Part shown: piece by piece, positions 38,535-50,140 of the stretch
How the letters are laid out: each line of letters opens with the position of its first letter
Numbering within the stretch: position 1 is the stretch's first letter
NCBI RefSeq assembly: GCF_001424705.1
Contig: NZ_LMRA01000001.1
Location: 545,221-609,220 of the forward strand
Source: Methylobacterium sp. Leaf465
GTDB lineage: Bacteria > Pseudomonadota > Alphaproteobacteria > Rhizobiales > Beijerinckiaceae
Direction: 5' to 3'
DNA length: 64,000 nt
Position numbers and translations under genes: made by a program
The notes under the pieces: model-generated
Told to the model about the DNA's origin: nothing
The model's input: the letters and a program-made list of their open reading frames with translations, nothing else
Databases searched by the model: none

Positions 38535-38564
38535 GTCCCAGCGCCCCGCATCGGCGTTGGGGAC
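38535..38564 (+). terminator. Hairpin after yqeY
   Basis: GTCCC plus AGCGCC pairs with GGCGTT plus GGGAC, with one G-U pair, a single bulge and a 7-base loop; CTTTAA follows 2 bases later. It sits in the 86-base gap before dnaG. Confidence 0.5.
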
Positions 38565-38616
38565 TCTTTAAGCCCGGGTCGCTAAGATGGGCGGCCGCAG
38601 AGGTCCGGTTCTTGCC

Positions 38617-40533
38617 GTGCGTTACCCGCCCCACATCCTTGAAGAGATCCGTGCGCGCCTGCCCGCATCCGATATCGTGGGGCGGCGCGTCCGGCTGAAG
38701 AAAGCGGGCCGCGAGTGGCGCGGTCTGTCGCCGTTCAATGCCGAGAAGTCGCCCTCGTTCTACGTGAACGACCAGAAGCAGTTTTATCACTGCTTTTCCT
38801 CGGGCAAGCACGGAGACGTCTTCACCTTCCTGATGGAGACGGAGGGCTTGAGCTTTCCGGAGGCGGTGGAGCGTTTGGCGGCGGAGGCCGGCGTGACCCT
38901 GCCGGCGCCAAGCGCCGATGCCCGCGAGCAGGAGACCAAGCGCGCCGGGGCCTTCGACGTCATGGAGATGGCCGCCGCGTTCTTCGAGGAGCAGCTGCGC
39001 GGCCGCGCCGGTGCGGAGGCACGCGCCTATCTCGACCGGCGCCAGCTCGGCTCGGAGACCCGGAGCCGCTTCCGTCTCGGCTACGCGCCCGGTGACCGCT
39101 ACGCTCTGCGCGACCACCTCGCCGCCAAGGATGTCGACCGCGACCTGATGGTCGAGCTCGGTTTGCTCGTGGCCGGCGAGGACATCCGCGTTCCCTATGG
39201 CAAATTTCGCGACCGGGTGATGTTTCCGATCGCCGATTCGCGCGGGCGCGTCATCGCCTTCGGCGGCCGGGCGATGCAGAAGGACGCCAAGGCGAAGTAC
39301 ATGAACTCGCCGGAGACGCCGCTCTTCCACAAGGGGCAGCTCCTCTACAATCTGCACCAGGCCCGCAAGCCTGCGCACGATCGCGGCGTCATCATCGCCG
39401 TCGAGGGCTACGTCGACGTCATCGCCATGACCCTGGCGGGCCATCCCAACGCGGTGGCGGGGCTTGGCACGGCGCTCACCGAGGAGCAGATCGGCCTTCT
39501 CTGGCGCAACGCCGACGAACCGATCCTATGCTTCGACGGCGATGGCGCCGGCCAGCGTGCGGCCTTCAAGGCCCTCGATGTGGCGCTGCCCGGCCTGACG
39601 CCGGGCAAGTCGCTGCGCTTCGCCATGCTGCCCGAGGGCCAGGACCCCGACGACCTCCTGCGCGCCGAGGGAAAATCGGCCATCGACCGGGTGCTCGACG
39701 CGGCCCGGCCCCTCGTCGAAGTGCTGTGGTCGCGCGCCACCGACGGGGCGCCGCTCGATACGCCCGAGCGGCGAGCCGGTCTCGCCAAATCGCTGCGCGA
39801 GATGGTCGCCTCCATCCGCGACGAGACCGTGCGGGGATTCTACCGGGACGAGATCGAGGGCCGCCTGCGCGCTCTCTCTCCGCAGGCCGCCTCCGGGCGC
39901 CGCGGCCCCTGGGAGCCGCGGGCGGCGTCCGCGCGACCCGCCTTCCAGCGCCAGCCCCGTCCGGGCGATCCGCCACCCTCGCCGCGAATCACCACCAAGT
40001 TCAATCCGCTCTATGCCGGCGAGACCAGCGCCTCCGGCCCGGTGGCGTTTCGCGACCGCGAGGCGATGATCGTCTCCAGCCTCCTCGTCCACCCCGAACT
40101 GCTCGGGATCGAGGCGGAGGATCTCGCCGAGCTCGAACTGGGCGACCCGGATGCGCAGGCGTTGCGCTCCCTCCTGCTCGACAGCCACGCCGACGCGGAT
40201 CAGCCCGGCGTCGCGGTTCTGGACAGCCGATTGAAGCGGGCCGGGCTCACGGAAGCCGCCTCCCGGCTCGCCAGTCATGTGCGCCCGGGCGATCGATGGA
40301 CCCTTGACGCGCATGCCGATCCTGTGCGTCTCGAAGACGCATTGCGTCAGGCCGTGATCTTGCACCGCAAGTCTGGAGCGCTAAATAGCGAACTCCGCTT
40401 GGCTGAGCGGGCCCTGGTCGAGGACGAGACGGAGGCGAACTTCGCTTGGCTGTGCGACGTAAAGGCCCGTATGGCCGTCATCGCTGGTGCGGAGGCGGAC
40501 GAGGTGGTGCCGGATGAGGCGTCGACACCCTGA
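38617..40533 (+). CDS. dnaG: DNA primase DnaG with degenerate zinc site
   Basis: Makes RNA primers at the replication fork. It is 638 aa from the GTG at 38617, which gives the family-typical opening RYPPHILEEIRARLP; an ATG at 38587 would add 10 residues. The TOPRIM core is intact (IAVEGYVDVIAM; FDGDGAGQRAA). The N-terminal zinc domain keeps its fold signature (PFNAEKSPSFYVND) but the usual C-H-C-C ligands read S, N, C and S (SPFN; CFSS), a substitution seen in related alphaproteobacteria. A proline/arginine-rich linker (about 430-470) precedes the DnaB-binding C-terminus. Confidence 0.95.
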   Translation: MRYPPHILEEIRARLPASDIVGRRVRLKKAGREWRGLSPFNAEKSPSFYVNDQKQFYHCFSSGKHGDVFTFLMETEGLSFPEAVERLAAEAGVTLPAPSADAREQETKRAGAFDVMEMAAAFFEEQLRGRAGAEARAYLDRRQLGSETRSRFRLGYAPGDRYALRDHLAAKDVDRDLMVELGLLVAGEDIRVPYGKFRDRVMFPIADSRGRVIAFGGRAMQKDAKAKYMNSPETPLFHKGQLLYNLHQARKPAHDRGVIIAVEGYVDVIAMTLAGHPNAVAGLGTALTEEQIGLLWRNADEPILCFDGDGAGQRAAFKALDVALPGLTPGKSLRFAMLPEGQDPDDLLRAEGKSAIDRVLDAARPLVEVLWSRATDGAPLDTPERRAGLAKSLREMVASIRDETVRGFYRDEIEGRLRALSPQAASGRRGPWEPRAASARPAFQRQPRPGDPPPSPRITTKFNPLYAGETSASGPVAFRDREAMIVSSLLVHPELLGIEAEDLAELELGDPDAQALRSLLLDSHADADQPGVAVLDSRLKRAGLTEAASRLASHVRPGDRWTLDAHADPVRLEDALRQAVILHRKSGALNSELRLAERALVEDETEANFAWLCDVKARMAVIAGAEADEVVPDEASTP

Positions 40534-40556
40534 GACGTGCACCGCGAATGAATTCG

Positions 40557-40571
40557 GCCGCCATTGGCGGC
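40557..40571 (+). terminator. Short hairpin after dnaG
   Basis: Perfect 6-base stem GCCGCC/GGCGGC with a 3-base loop, 23 bases after the dnaG stop. No T-run follows, so function is uncertain. Confidence 0.3.
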
Positions 40572-40733
40572 TCATGGTTAACAATCGGTCAAGCGTCTCG
40601 CTTGCATACCGGGATCTGACTTCGACGCGGCTGTCACTTCGGCGGACCGCACATCACATGCATTTCAGCGTCGACGACGCGGAGTGAGCGACATGCTCCC
40701 GCGCGATGCTGACACGACAACCATAGGCGGACC

Positions 40734-42728
<1,995 letters not shown>

Positions 42729-42774
42729 CATCTTCGTTTGCGCCGGCTCGCCCCGGCCAACGACCCCTGCGAAT

Positions 42775-42808
42775 GAGCCGGCTCCTCTCGGGGTCGGCTC
42801 TTTCGTTT
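42775..42808 (+). terminator. rpoD terminator
   Basis: An 11-pair stem, GAGCCGGCTCC with GGGGTCGGCTC (two G-U pairs), and a 4-base TCTC loop, followed by TTTCGTTT. It lies 46 bases after the rpoD stop. Confidence 0.75.
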
Positions 42809-42966
42809 CGACTTCCCGGCCATCGATGCGCATGAAGCGCGCCGAACGGCGTCGGCTCCGGCGTCCGGCCCAGTCTGCACTGTTGAAGCGGTGACGCCGG
42901 CACGATACGCACGAAACCAGAGCGGTGGCCGTTGCCGGACGCCATCTTCCAACCCACCTTGGCCAT

Positions 42967-44214
42967 ATGCTCGATCAAGGCCCGCCCCAGCCTTCCCCCA
43001 CCGCCGAAGCCGATGGCTCGGAGGCGGCCGACGTCCCCTTCGGCGCCCTCCAGCAATGCGTGGCCCTGCGCGACTGGCTGCTGAGCGAGGGGGCCCGCAT
43101 GCCGAAAGCGGAAGACCTGCTCTCCGGCCTCGCCGAACGCCTGATCGCGCTGGATGTGCCGGTGGACCGCGCCACCACGGCCATCGACGCCCTGCATTCC
43201 GAATATTCCGGCGTCGGGCGGTTCTGGACCCGCGAGACGGGCTCTACGGTCCGTCTGTTCCCGCACGGGGAAGCGTCGGACAAGGCCTATCGGGCAAGCC
43301 CGTTCTTCCGTGTTCACGAAACCGGCGCGTGGCTGATCCTCGATCTCGCCGAGACCCCGGATGAGGCCTTCGCTGTCATTCCGGACCTGAAGGCCGAGGG
43401 CTACCGGCACTACATCGTCGCGCCGCTGTTCTTCACCAACGGCACGCGCAACGGCATCTCCTTCGCCACCCGATCCGAAGCGGGGTTCCGCGACGAGGAC
43501 GTGGCGATTCTCCGCTTCGTTATGCCGACACTGGCGGCGGTCATGGAGATGCGCAGCGTCAACAAGCAGCTGGATCACGTCCTGCGGATCTATGTCGGCG
43601 ACGAGCCGCACAAGGCGATCCTCGGCGGCTCCATCCGTCGCGGTCACGTCCAGCGCATCCGCTCGGCGATCCTGTTTGCCGACATGCGCGATTACACGCG
43701 CATCTCCGCCGACATGACGCCGGAAGAGGCGGTCGACCTCCTGAACATCTTCTTCGACTGCCTGGTGCCGGCCATCGAGCGCGAGGGCGGCGAGGTCCTG
43801 AAATATCTCGGCGACGGCCTGCTGGCGATTTTTCGCGAGCCCGGAGACGATTTGGGTGGTGCCGCCAAGGGGGCGCTCACCGCCTCGCAGAGCGCCATGG
43901 CGGCCCTCGCGGAGGCCAATGCGCTCGGCCGCTTCGCCAATCCCGTGGCCGCCGGCATCGCCCTGCATCACGGCGAGGCCGCCTACGGCAATGTCGGCTC
44001 CGGCGCCCGACTGGACTTCACCGTGATTGGACGCGACGTGAACCTGGCGAGCCGCGTCGCCCGGCTGAACCGAACGCTGGGCGAACCGATCCTGATGACG
44101 AAGCCCTTCGTCGACTTCCTCTGGGACATGCCTGAGCCTCTGGGCGAACATGCGCTCGATGGGTTCGCCGAACCCATGGGTGTCTATCGGCCGGCGCGCC
44201 CGCCTGCTGCCTGA
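42967..44214 (+). CDS. Class III adenylate/guanylate cyclase
   Basis: A 415-aa cytoplasmic protein. Residues 1-215 look like a GAF/PAS-like sensor half ([28 protein letters not shown]). The cyclase domain has the metal-binding Asp in [11 protein letters not shown], a second Asp in [10 protein letters not shown], and [18 protein letters not shown] near the end. The product is cyclic AMP or GMP; the sequence alone does not decide. The frame opens with GTG at 42925, but the ATG at 42967 is preferred; neither has a strong ribosome site. Confidence 0.85.
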   Translation: MLDQGPPQPSPTAEADGSEAADVPFGALQQCVALRDWLLSEGARMPKAEDLLSGLAERLIALDVPVDRATTAIDALHSEYSGVGRFWTRETGSTVRLFPHGEASDKAYRASPFFRVHETGAWLILDLAETPDEAFAVIPDLKAEGYRHYIVAPLFFTNGTRNGISFATRSEAGFRDEDVAILRFVMPTLAAVMEMRSVNKQLDHVLRIYVGDEPHKAILGGSIRRGHVQRIRSAILFADMRDYTRISADMTPEEAVDLLNIFFDCLVPAIEREGGEVLKYLGDGLLAIFREPGDDLGGAAKGALTASQSAMAALAEANALGRFANPVAAGIALHHGEAAYGNVGSGARLDFTVIGRDVNLASRVARLNRTLGEPILMTKPFVDFLWDMPEPLGEHALDGFAEPMGVYRPARPPAA

Positions 44215-44254
44215 GACCCGCTCGGGGATTGACCCCGATGCGCGGACGGCCCAC

Positions 44255-44372
44255 ATCAGGGGTGTTCCAGGGAGATCCCCGGCAAGGGGCTGAGAAACCG
44301 ATGGCCGTCCGCTCGCGGATGGCGGCGCGGAAATCCTTCGAACCTGACCCGGTTCATACCGGCGTAGGGATT
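44255..44372 (+). promoter_or_regulatory. TPP riboswitch (THI box)
   Basis: It contains the conserved pieces in order: CAGGGGTGTTCC (44257-44268), GGGGCTGAGAAA (44286-44297), then CTTCGAACCTGACCCGGTT (44336-44354) and ATACCGGCGTAGGGA (44356-44370). It lies about 90 bases before the thiO start and should lower expression of the thiamine operon when thiamine pyrophosphate is high, by occluding the ribosome site or by termination. Confidence 0.93.
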
Positions 44373-44459
44373 GGACCGCGGGTTTCTCCTCGAGCCCGGC
44401 ACGCTTCACGACGCGAAGCTGCAGCCCCACCAATCTCGACGCCTGTTGCGGAGATTGTG

Positions 44460-45671
44460 TTGGACGTGACCCCGAACGCCTTCCTCAACCTGCGACGGAC
44501 GCATGGCGTTGCGCCGCCGGCCGCCGTTGCCCCGGCACGCAGTGACGTGGTCGTCGTCGGCGCCGGCCTGATCGGGCTGTCGATCGCTTGGCGCCTGACG
44601 CAGGCCGGGCGATCGGTGACCGTGGTGGAGCGCGACACCGTCGGCGCCGGGGCGAGCCTCGCCGCCACCGGTATGCTGGCTCCCGCTGCCGAGCACGAGC
44701 CCGGCTCCGACCCGCTGCTGCCCCTGGCCCTGGAGAGCCTGTCGCGCTGGCCGGGTTTCCGCGATGCCCTTCAGGCCGCGGCCGGCCTCGACATCGACTA
44801 CCGAGAGGAGGGCACCCTGGTGCTGGCCATCGGCCGCGACGAGGTCGAGCGCCTGCGCTTCCGGCACGATCTGCAGAAGCGCTCCGGCCTCGACGCTCGC
44901 TGGCTGACCGGTCCCGAGGCCCGGGCCCGCGAGCCGCGCCTGCGCCCCGCCGTCACCGCCGGCCTGTACTGCCCGCACGACCATCAGGTCGATCCGAGCC
45001 GGGTAATGGCCGCCCTCGTGCGGGCCTGCCTCGCCGCAGGAGTCGCCATCGTGGAGGGCTGCGCGGTCGAGGCGCTGGATTGGAGTGCCGACCGGGTCAC
45101 TGGCGTCCGTACGGCCCAGGGCATCAGCCGGGCCGACACCGTCGTGCTCGCCTCCGGCGCCTGGAGTGGGGAGACGGGACTCCTGCCCGATCATCTCGCC
45201 CTGCCGGTCCGGCCCCTGCGCGGCCAGTCCCTCGCCCTACGGACCACGGCCCGCACCGGCACCCTCGCCCACATGGTCTGGACCGAGCAGGTTCACATGG
45301 CGCCGAAGAGCGACGGCCATCTCATCGTCGGCGCGACGGTGGAGGATTGCGGCTTCGTCCCCGGCGTCACGGCCGGCGGCCTCTACGCCCTGCTGGAGGG
45401 CGCCCGCCGCGTCCTGCCCGGCATCGAGGAGATGGCAGTGGAGGCGATCTGGAGCGGCTTCCGGCCGACCTCGGACGACGATGCGCCGATCATCGATGCC
45501 CTGGCGCCCGGCCTCGTCGTCGCCACCGGTCATCACCGCAATGGCTACCTGCTGGCCCCCGCCACCGCCGATGCGGTCGCGGCCCTGGTCGCCGAGGGAA
45601 CGCTGCCGGATTACGCCCGGGATTTTGGTCGAGCCCGCTTCGCGTCGGCACCGCAGAGGGTGTTCGCATGA
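44460..45671 (+). CDS. thiO: Glycine oxidase ThiO
   Basis: FAD-dependent glycine oxidase that produces the glycine imine (dehydroglycine) used to build the thiamine thiazole. It is about 403 aa. It has the dinucleotide-binding DVVVVGAGLIGLSIAWRL at about 25-42, GAGASLAATGMLAPAAEHEPG, and the C-terminal GHHRNGYLLAPATADAVAALV. The true start is uncertain: GTG 44457, TTG 44460 and GTG 44466 are all near a GCGGAG box, and 44460 has the best spacing. Frames reaching back into the riboswitch are rejected. Its stop overlaps thiS. Confidence 0.9.
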   Translation: MDVTPNAFLNLRRTHGVAPPAAVAPARSDVVVVGAGLIGLSIAWRLTQAGRSVTVVERDTVGAGASLAATGMLAPAAEHEPGSDPLLPLALESLSRWPGFRDALQAAAGLDIDYREEGTLVLAIGRDEVERLRFRHDLQKRSGLDARWLTGPEARAREPRLRPAVTAGLYCPHDHQVDPSRVMAALVRACLAAGVAIVEGCAVEALDWSADRVTGVRTAQGISRADTVVLASGAWSGETGLLPDHLALPVRPLRGQSLALRTTARTGTLAHMVWTEQVHMAPKSDGHLIVGATVEDCGFVPGVTAGGLYALLEGARRVLPGIEEMAVEAIWSGFRPTSDDDAPIIDALAPGLVVATGHHRNGYLLAPATADAVAALVAEGTLPDYARDFGRARFASAPQRVFA

Positions 45672-45880
45672 AGCTCACGGTCAACGGAGAGGCCCGCGAG
45701 AGCACGGCTGCCGACCTCGACGCCCTGTTCCGGGAGGAGGCCGAGGAGACCGGCATCGAGAGCCCTCAGGGCATCGCCATCGCGCTAAACGGGTCCGTGG
45801 TTCGCCGCCGGGACTGGGCGCTCACCGCCCTCAGCGACGGCGACCGCGTCGAGATCGTCCGCGCGATGCAGGGCGGATGA
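45668..45880 (+). CDS. thiS: Sulfur carrier protein ThiS
   Basis: A 70-aa ubiquitin-like protein ending in the required Gly-Gly (VRAMQGG), whose C-terminus is thiocarboxylated and gives sulfur to ThiG. It starts MKLTVNGEARE, overlapping thiO by 4 bases (ATGA). Confidence 0.93.
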   Translation: MKLTVNGEARESTAADLDALFREEAEETGIESPQGIAIALNGSVVRRRDWALTALSDGDRVEIVRAMQGG

Positions 45881-45916
45881 TCGATAGGGGGGAGACATCA
45901 TGACAGGAAGGTGGGA

Positions 45917-46702
<786 letters not shown>

Positions 46703-46742
46703 GCCGGGTTGCGTCCGACGCGCCCGCTACCGGCGCACGGCG

Positions 46743-47399
46743 ATGAGCGGCCTGCCCGCGCGGCTGCTGGTGGTGACGGACAGGTCGGCGACCGACGTAC
46801 CGGAGGTCGCCACCCGGAACATCCGCGCCACCCTCGAACGCCTCCTGCGGGCCGGCGCCCGCTGGGTCTGGTTTCGGGAGCGCGACCTGGCGCCGGATGC
46901 ACGGCGCGCGCTCGCCCGGGATATCGCGCGCCTGGTTCAGGCCGAGGGCGGTTCACTGACCATCGGCGCCGATGTGGCGCTCGCCGCCGAACTCGGGGCC
47001 GACGGAGTCCATCTGCCCGGTGGAACCACCGCGGCCGAGATCGCCGAAGCCCGCCGGCGCCTATCCGGCGGTCGCATCGGGGTTTCGGCGCACACACTGG
47101 AGGAGATCGCGGTGGCCGCGCGGTCCGGCGCCGACTACGCTACCCTCAGCCCGATCTTTCCGACGCAGAGCAAGCCCGGCTACGGTCCCGCCCTCGGAGC
47201 GGCGGCCCTGGAAACCGCCGCCGTGTTCGGCATGCCGGTCATCGCCCTCGGGGGAATCACGGTCGACCGCGTGGACGCATGCCGCGCTGCGGGCGCTGCC
47301 GGCGTCGCGGTGATGGGCGCACTGATGCACGGCGTGGACCCGGTGGCCGAGGTGCGCGCCTATCTCGCCCGCCTCGGCGCGACATCCGACGAGCGGTGA
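46743..47399 (+). CDS. thiE: Thiamine-phosphate synthase family protein ThiE
   Basis: A 218-aa TIM barrel that should couple the pyrimidine and thiazole halves to thiamine phosphate. It shows GADVALAAELGADGVHLP, PIFPTQSKPGYGPALG and PVIALGGITVDRV. The early pyrophosphate-binding segment reads VWFRERDL instead of the more usual QLRxK, so a TenI-like role cannot be excluded. It is 40 bases after thiG; thiC and thiD are not in the window. Confidence 0.87.
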   Translation: MSGLPARLLVVTDRSATDVPEVATRNIRATLERLLRAGARWVWFRERDLAPDARRALARDIARLVQAEGGSLTIGADVALAAELGADGVHLPGGTTAAEIAEARRRLSGGRIGVSAHTLEEIAVAARSGADYATLSPIFPTQSKPGYGPALGAAALETAAVFGMPVIALGGITVDRVDACRAAGAAGVAVMGALMHGVDPVAEVRAYLARLGATSDER

Positions 47400-47417
47400 C
47401 AGGCAAGGAGGCAGCGC

Positions 47418-48491
47418 ATGTGGGGAAAGAACCGCTTTCTCGAGCGCGTAAGGGTGCAGCATCCGATCATCCAGGCGCCGATGATCGGACCGAAGCCGGC
47501 CCTTGCCGCCAGCGTCAGCGCGGCCGGGGGCCTCGGCTCCCTCGCCTGCGCGGCGATGAACCCGGACACGGTACGCAACGAAGCGGCGGCGATTCGGGCG
47601 CGGACGGACGCGCCGTTCAACCTGAACTTCTTCTGTCACGTGCCGGACGTGCCGGATGCAGCGCGCGAGTCCGCCTGGCGCAGCCGGCTCGCGCCCTACT
47701 ATGCGGAACTCGGCCTTGATCCGTCGGCTCTGATCGTCATGGCACAGCGGTCGCCCTTCGACGCTGCGATGCTCGCGGCCGTCGCCGACGTCCGGCCGGC
47801 GGTGGTCAGCTTCCATTTCGGCCTGCCGGAAGCGGCGCTCCTCGACCGCGTCCGGGCGCTCGGCTGCATCATTCTCTCGTCCGCAACCACGGTGCGCGAA
47901 GCGCGCTGGCTCGCCGAGCGCGGGGTCGATGCGATCATCGCGCAGGGAGCCGAAGCCGGCGGGCATCGCGGCCTGTTCCTCGGCGGCGATCCCGCGACGC
48001 AAGTCGGCACGATGGCTCTGGTGCCCCAGGTGGTCGACGCGGTGGACGTGCCCGTCATCGCGGCCGGGGGCATCGCCGATGTCCGCGGGATCGCCGCCGC
48101 CTTCATGCTCGGCGCCTCCGCCGTTCAGCTGGGAACGGCCTACCTGCGCTGCACCGAGGCCGGTCTCTCGGGGCCGCACCAGGAAGCCCTGCGCCGCGCC
48201 CGCGACGAGGACACCACGATCACCAACGTCCTGACGGGCAAGCCGGCCCGGGGACTCGTGAACCGCGTCATGCGCGAACTCGGGCCCTGGCACGCGGAGG
48301 TGCCGGTCTTCCCCACCGCCGCCATCGGGCTTCAGCCCCTGCGGATCGAGGCCGAGCGACGCGGCTCCGGCGACTTCTCGCCCCTCTGGGCCGGGCAGGG
48401 GGCGCCCCTTGCCCGCGAGACTGAGGCGGGTCGCCTGACCGTTGAGCTCGCGGAGGGCGCGCTCAGGCTCCTCGGCCGCGCGAGGGCGTGA
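47418..48491 (+). CDS. Nitronate monooxygenase (2-nitropropane dioxygenase family)
   Basis: A 357-aa FMN-dependent TIM barrel. Typical segments are HPIIQAPMIG at the start, IIAQGAEAGGHRG with the catalytic His, and VPVIAAGGIADVRG plus MLGASAVQLGTAYL for FMN phosphate. It detoxifies alkyl nitronates by family. It follows thiE by 18 bases, so it may be read with the thiamine operon, although no thiamine role is known. Confidence 0.88.
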   Translation: MWGKNRFLERVRVQHPIIQAPMIGPKPALAASVSAAGGLGSLACAAMNPDTVRNEAAAIRARTDAPFNLNFFCHVPDVPDAARESAWRSRLAPYYAELGLDPSALIVMAQRSPFDAAMLAAVADVRPAVVSFHFGLPEAALLDRVRALGCIILSSATTVREARWLAERGVDAIIAQGAEAGGHRGLFLGGDPATQVGTMALVPQVVDAVDVPVIAAGGIADVRGIAAAFMLGASAVQLGTAYLRCTEAGLSGPHQEALRRARDEDTTITNVLTGKPARGLVNRVMRELGPWHAEVPVFPTAAIGLQPLRIEAERRGSGDFSPLWAGQGAPLARETEAGRLTVELAEGALRLLGRARA

Positions 48492-49244
48492 TTACTTCGC
48501 CGTGGCCGGGCCGTAGGGCGGCCGGGGGATGGCCCGATGGGCGGCACGCAGCGCCGCCGACCAGCGCTCCCGCAGATCGTGGAAGTAGCTCTCGCCGGCT
48601 TCGATCCGGTGGTTTACCTCGAGGTCGAGGGCGTTGCGGCGGGCGACCGCGATGTCGATGGGCAGGCCGACGCCGAGGTTCGAGCGCATCGTCGAATCCA
48701 TCGAGACGAGGCCGACCTTGAGGGCGTCGTAGAGGTCGGTCTCGTACTTCACCGCCCGGTCCAGGATCGGCTTACCGTACTTGTGTTCCCCGATCTGCAG
48801 AAAAGGCGCGTCGCCGCTGCACTCGATGAAGTTGCCGGCCGAGTAGATCAGGTAGAGCTTCATCGGGTCTGAGCCGATCTGTCCGCCGAACAACAGCGAG
48901 ACCGAGAAGCGCAGGTTGGCCGCCTCGAACCCCGCCTTCTCGATCTCGCGGACCCGCCGAATGGCGCGGCCCACGAGCTGGGCCGCCTGGAACATCGTCG
49001 GCGCCTCTACGAGCTTCATCTTCGGCTCGCCGGCATCGCCCTCGACTCCCTCGGCCAGAAGGCTGAGGACCGACTGGGTGATCGAGAGATTCCCGGCGGA
49101 GGCCAGCATCATCACGCGCTCGCCCGGCACGTTGAAGTGGTGGAGCTTGCGGTAGGTCGAGATGTCGTCGAGCCCGGCATTGGTCCGGGTGTCGGCGATC
49201 ATCACCAGCCCCTCCTCGACGAGGACACCGACGCAGTAGGTCAT
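48492..49244 (-). CDS. Anbu / proteasome-type peptidase
   Basis: A 250-aa protein of the Ntn-hydrolase fold, ancestral-proteasome-like (Anbu). It starts MTYCVGVLVEEGLVMIADTRTNAG, where the residue after Met1 is the expected nucleophile position, and has VSMDSTMRSNLGVGLPID. These subunits form open helical rings. Three linked genes upstream (transglutaminase, alpha-E, ATP-grasp) make the classical Anbu cluster, proposed to make and cut an unusual peptide or amide. It converges with the nitronate monooxygenase with no gap. Confidence 0.88.
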   Translation of the reverse strand: MTYCVGVLVEEGLVMIADTRTNAGLDDISTYRKLHHFNVPGERVMMLASAGNLSITQSVLSLLAEGVEGDAGEPKMKLVEAPTMFQAAQLVGRAIRRVREIEKAGFEAANLRFSVSLLFGGQIGSDPMKLYLIYSAGNFIECSGDAPFLQIGEHKYGKPILDRAVKYETDLYDALKVGLVSMDSTMRSNLGVGLPIDIAVARRNALDLEVNHRIEAGESYFHDLRERWSAALRAAHRAIPRPPYGPATAK

Positions 49245-49275
49245 GGAGCGGTCTTTCTCGCGCGTCCGTCCGCGA

Positions 49276-50103
49276 TCAGGACTGGACGGAAGCCTGTGCT
49301 TGCTCGACGCGAAGCGTCACGTCGAGTGTTTCTGTCCCGCCGCCCATGCGGCTGCCGCGAATCGGAGCCGCCCCGAGATAGTCGAGGGCGACAGCCACGC
49401 GGATATGCGCCTCGGTGGTGGCGATACCGTGGGCGGCGTCGAAGCCGATCCAGCCGAGCCCCGGCACCAGCGATTCGGCCCAGGCATGGCCGGAGCCTTG
49501 ATCCGCATCCCGGTCGGCGTGGTGGTAGTAGCCCGAGACGTAGCGGGTGGGAATCTCGAGGTGGCGGGCCGCCGCGATGAAGAGATGGGTGATGTCCTGG
49601 CAGACGCCCTTCTCCTGCACGAAGGCCTGCGCGGCGTTCGTGCTGGCGCTGGCCGGGCCGGGGACGAAGGTGACCCGCTGGTGCACGGCGGCGAGCAGCC
49701 GGTGCAGACACGGTAGGGGGGCCGGGTCGCCGGCCGCCGCGATCTCCTGGGCGAAGGCCTGAATGGCGTCGTTGGCCAGGGCGAGATCTGAATCCCGCAG
49801 GTAGAACACGTCCGGCAGGCGCTCGATGGTGCCGCGCACGATGCCGTGCATCTCCAGGGTGTCGACCTCTCCGGTGACCCGGATCGACAGGGCCTCGGCC
49901 GGCTCGTCCGCCGTGAACCAGTGCACCACGTTGCCGAAGCCATCCTCGCGCTCGCTCACGCGGCCGTCGACGGAGGGCTCGATGCGCCAGCGCCGGACAT
50001 ACTGGCCGTCATGGTCGCGAGGACGCAGACGCAGGACCTGAATCAGCCCGCGGGCGGGCTGCTCATAGGTATAGTTGGTCTCGTGGAAGACGCGGATTCG
50101 CAT
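49276..50103 (-). CDS. Transglutaminase-like cysteine peptidase family protein
   Basis: 275 aa. An N-terminal beta domain (HETNYTYEQPARGLIQVLRL) is followed by a transglutaminase core with Cys in KGVCQDITHLF, His in GSGHAWAE and Asp in WIGFDAAHG. No signal peptide is seen, so it should act in the cytoplasm with its partners. Part of the Anbu/alpha-E/ATP-grasp cluster, it lies 31 bases upstream of Anbu. Confidence 0.9.
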   Translation of the reverse strand: MRIRVFHETNYTYEQPARGLIQVLRLRPRDHDGQYVRRWRIEPSVDGRVSEREDGFGNVVHWFTADEPAEALSIRVTGEVDTLEMHGIVRGTIERLPDVFYLRDSDLALANDAIQAFAQEIAAAGDPAPLPCLHRLLAAVHQRVTFVPGPASASTNAAQAFVQEKGVCQDITHLFIAAARHLEIPTRYVSGYYHHADRDADQGSGHAWAESLVPGLGWIGFDAAHGIATTEAHIRVAVALDYLGAAPIRGSRMGGGTETLDVTLRVEQAQASVQS

Positions 50104-50140
50104 GCGGCGACCTTTGCGCGGCGTCGGGCCGGGGCCGGCC

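Noticed and set aside
44229..44456. Extended N-terminus of ThiO
   Set aside because: It would translate through the TPP riboswitch.
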